Source: Nocardia vulneris
Lineage (GTDB): Bacteria; Actinomycetota; Actinomycetes; Mycobacteriales; Mycobacteriaceae
Length of the DNA: 64,000 bases
Assembly: GCF_001613425.1 (NCBI RefSeq)
Contig: NZ_BDCI01000011.1
Coordinates: 124,001-188,000, forward strand
Reading direction: 5' to 3'
Part shown: positions 62,822-64,000 of the stretch, one piece after another
Layout: every line of letters begins with the position of its first letter
Numbering within the stretch: the stretch's first letter is position 1
Made by a program: the position numbers and the translations under genes
Notes under the pieces: model-generated
What the model was told of the DNA's origin: nothing
The model's input: the letters and a program-made list of their open reading frames with translations, nothing else
The model's database searches: none

Positions 62822-64000
62822 TCACCGTTGTGCGGCGTAGATCTCGAGCTCCCGCAGGTCCGGCCGGGCGGCCGGGTCCTGGGCGGACAGCGTCAGGCGC
62901 AGGTAGCGGGTCGTGAGCGGGCGGGTGGGCGCGCCGGTGGCCGGCTCGAGGTCGACCGCGGTCCACGTGTGATTGTCCGGCGAGGCCTCGAAGGTGGCCG
63001 CCGGGGCCGGGCCGGACCAGCGCGGAAGTATCCGGCCGACCGGTGTTCCGGCGCCGAGGTCGACGGTGTAGGTGGCCGGTCCGGCGCCCGGCGCCCAGCC
63101 GGTGCCGACGCTGCCGTCGACTGCGGCGTCGGCGTAGCGCCCCGGTTCCTCGGCGCTCGCCGTGACGGATTTGCAGCGGGCGAGGTTGTCGGTGGGGGTG
63201 CGGTCCGGGCGGCGGGTCGGCAGGGTCAGCGGTTCGTCCCGGCTGACCGTCGCGACGCCGGTCGGCGTGCGGACCTGCATGGCCGCACCGTCTTTCAGGA
63301 TGATCCTGGTCTGGTCCGGTCCCAGTTCGGCGTCGAAGGTCCGGCCCTGCCAGCGCATTCCGCGCAGGTGCAGGCCGGTGCTCAGCTCCGGCGGCAGCAT
63401 CGGATCGACCCGTATCTCGTCGGCGCGCTGGCGCAGGCCGAGCAAGCCGTTGGTGAAGGTCTGCAGGAAACCGCCCGCGGCCGTGCCGAAGGTGAAGGCG
63501 GGCGCGCCCGCCAGTGCGTCCTTGACCCCTACCTTGTTGCCGCGCGCCTCGGCGAACTGCCCGAACGGCGCGCGCATGAACGGGCGCACCGCGCGTTCGA
63601 GGTAGGTGTTGGTGGTGCAGCCGGGCGTGCCGATGGTCGCGGCGTCGATGGCGTGCACCGAATCGGTCATCGCGGGACCGTCGGGATCGGTGTGCTCGGC
63701 GTAATACTCCAAGGTCCTGGCCGAAACCTCCGGTGGCATAGGCCATTCGAGCGGGTAGACGAGCAGGACGGTGTCCGCCTGTTTGATCGGTGTGCCCGCG
63801 TAGCCGTCGTACTGGGCGAAGATCTGCCGTTCGGCGTCGAACGGCATGCGCAGCCGATCGGCGATGGCCACCCATTCGGGCGGGGCGGGCGCGCCGACGA
63901 GCTGCGCGGCGCTGGTCGCATGGCGCAGCGCCAGTGCCGCCACCGCGTTGGTGTAGGCGCCGTCGCGCACGCCGTTGCTGTATTCGTCCGGGCCCGCGAC
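62822..64000 (-). CDS. GH65-family glycoside hydrolase/phosphorylase with C-terminal F5/8-type domain (5' partial)
   Basis: About 393 residues are inside the window and the frame continues to the right edge, so the N-terminus is missing. The fragment begins with GPDEYSNGVRDGAYTN, the GH65 motif with the catalytic Glu (E in GPDEY). It continues with KQADTVLLVYPLEWPMPPE and GTAAGGFLQTFTNGLLGL, which complete the (alpha/alpha)6 barrel. The last 130 or so residues (DNLARCKSVTASAEEPGRYA to LRELEIYAAQ) are a coagulation-factor-5/8-like carbohydrate-binding domain. Fungal-type acid trehalases have similar pieces, so trehalose or a related disaccharide is a likely substrate. Export cannot be judged because the start is absent. 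Confidence 0.88.
   Translation of the reverse strand, partial: VAGPDEYSNGVRDGAYTNAVAALALRHATSAAQLVGAPAPPEWVAIADRLRMPFDAERQIFAQYDGYAGTPIKQADTVLLVYPLEWPMPPEVSARTLEYYAEHTDPDGPAMTDSVHAIDAATIGTPGCTTNTYLERAVRPFMRAPFGQFAEARGNKVGVKDALAGAPAFTFGTAAGGFLQTFTNGLLGLRQRADEIRVDPMLPPELSTGLHLRGMRWQGRTFDAELGPDQTRIILKDGAAMQVRTPTGVATVSRDEPLTLPTRRPDRTPTDNLARCKSVTASAEEPGRYADAAVDGSVGTGWAPGAGPATYTVDLGAGTPVGRILPRWSGPAPAATFEASPDNHTWTAVDLEPATGAPTRPLTTRYLRLTLSAQDPAARPDLRELEIYAAQR

Overview
The window is GC-rich chromosomal DNA from an actinobacterium, most likely Nocardia or a close mycolic-acid relative. This rests on the codon bias, frequent GTG starts, a mycobacterial-type c subunit and b/b-delta layout in the ATP synthase genes, an LppP/LprE-like lipoprotein, a SigF-type sigma factor with its anti-sigma partner, a secretory LIP-family lipase and a stand-alone LigD polymerase domain. 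I see no tRNA, rRNA, CRISPR array, insertion sequence or prophage. All assignments come from reading the sequence; no database was searched.

Layout. 1-6.4 kb: the end of an alpha/beta hydrolase, a LysR regulator, a long promoter region with four phased boxes, two secreted repeat proteins (an Asp/Tyr-repeat protein and a CAP-domain protein with WDPWG repeats), and an SGNH hydrolase plus amidohydrolase pair divergent from a TetR regulator. 6.5-17.5 kb: a DinB-like protein, secretory lipase, DsbA-family protein, AurF-like diiron protein, small proteins with a winged-helix regulator, an EamA exporter, a DUF218 protein, a lipoprotein, a beta-lactamase-like serine hydrolase and a truncated haemoglobin. 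17.6-20.2 kb: atpI-atpB-atpE-atpF and a second b-type subunit, all Fo, ending in a terminator with no F1 gene. 20.8-24.6 kb: four overlapping genes for two large membrane proteins, a small one and a cupredoxin-like lipoprotein. 24.6-29.7 kb: a BMP-type nucleoside ABC importer. 29.8-34.2 kb: metallophosphoesterase, aldose epimerase, a methyltransferase and a P450.

34.7-43.4 kb is the most distinctive part. It has dpgA-dpgB-dpgC-dpgD, the complete route to 3,5-dihydroxyphenylglyoxylate, but no aminotransferase or NRPS. A benzoylformate-decarboxylase-like ThDP enzyme follows directly, which suggests 3,5-dihydroxybenzaldehyde or a derivative as product instead of dihydroxyphenylglycine. A Tat-exported catalase-like protein, a cytochrome b561 and an MFS transporter follow on the same strand.

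43.5-47 kb: an M23 peptidase, a LigD polymerase domain, a DUF2247-like protein, a secreted protein and a PLD-like protein. 47.1-52.7 kb: a murein-sugar recycling operon (BadF-type sugar kinase, SSS transporter, AnmK, MurR-type regulator, MurQ). 52.8-64 kb: a glycine-zipper secreted protein, an oligopeptide-binding lipoprotein, RsbW-like/SigF, an NYN-domain protein, a multicopper oxidase divergent from a two-component system, a BCCT transporter and the 3' part of a GH65 enzyme that runs off the right edge.
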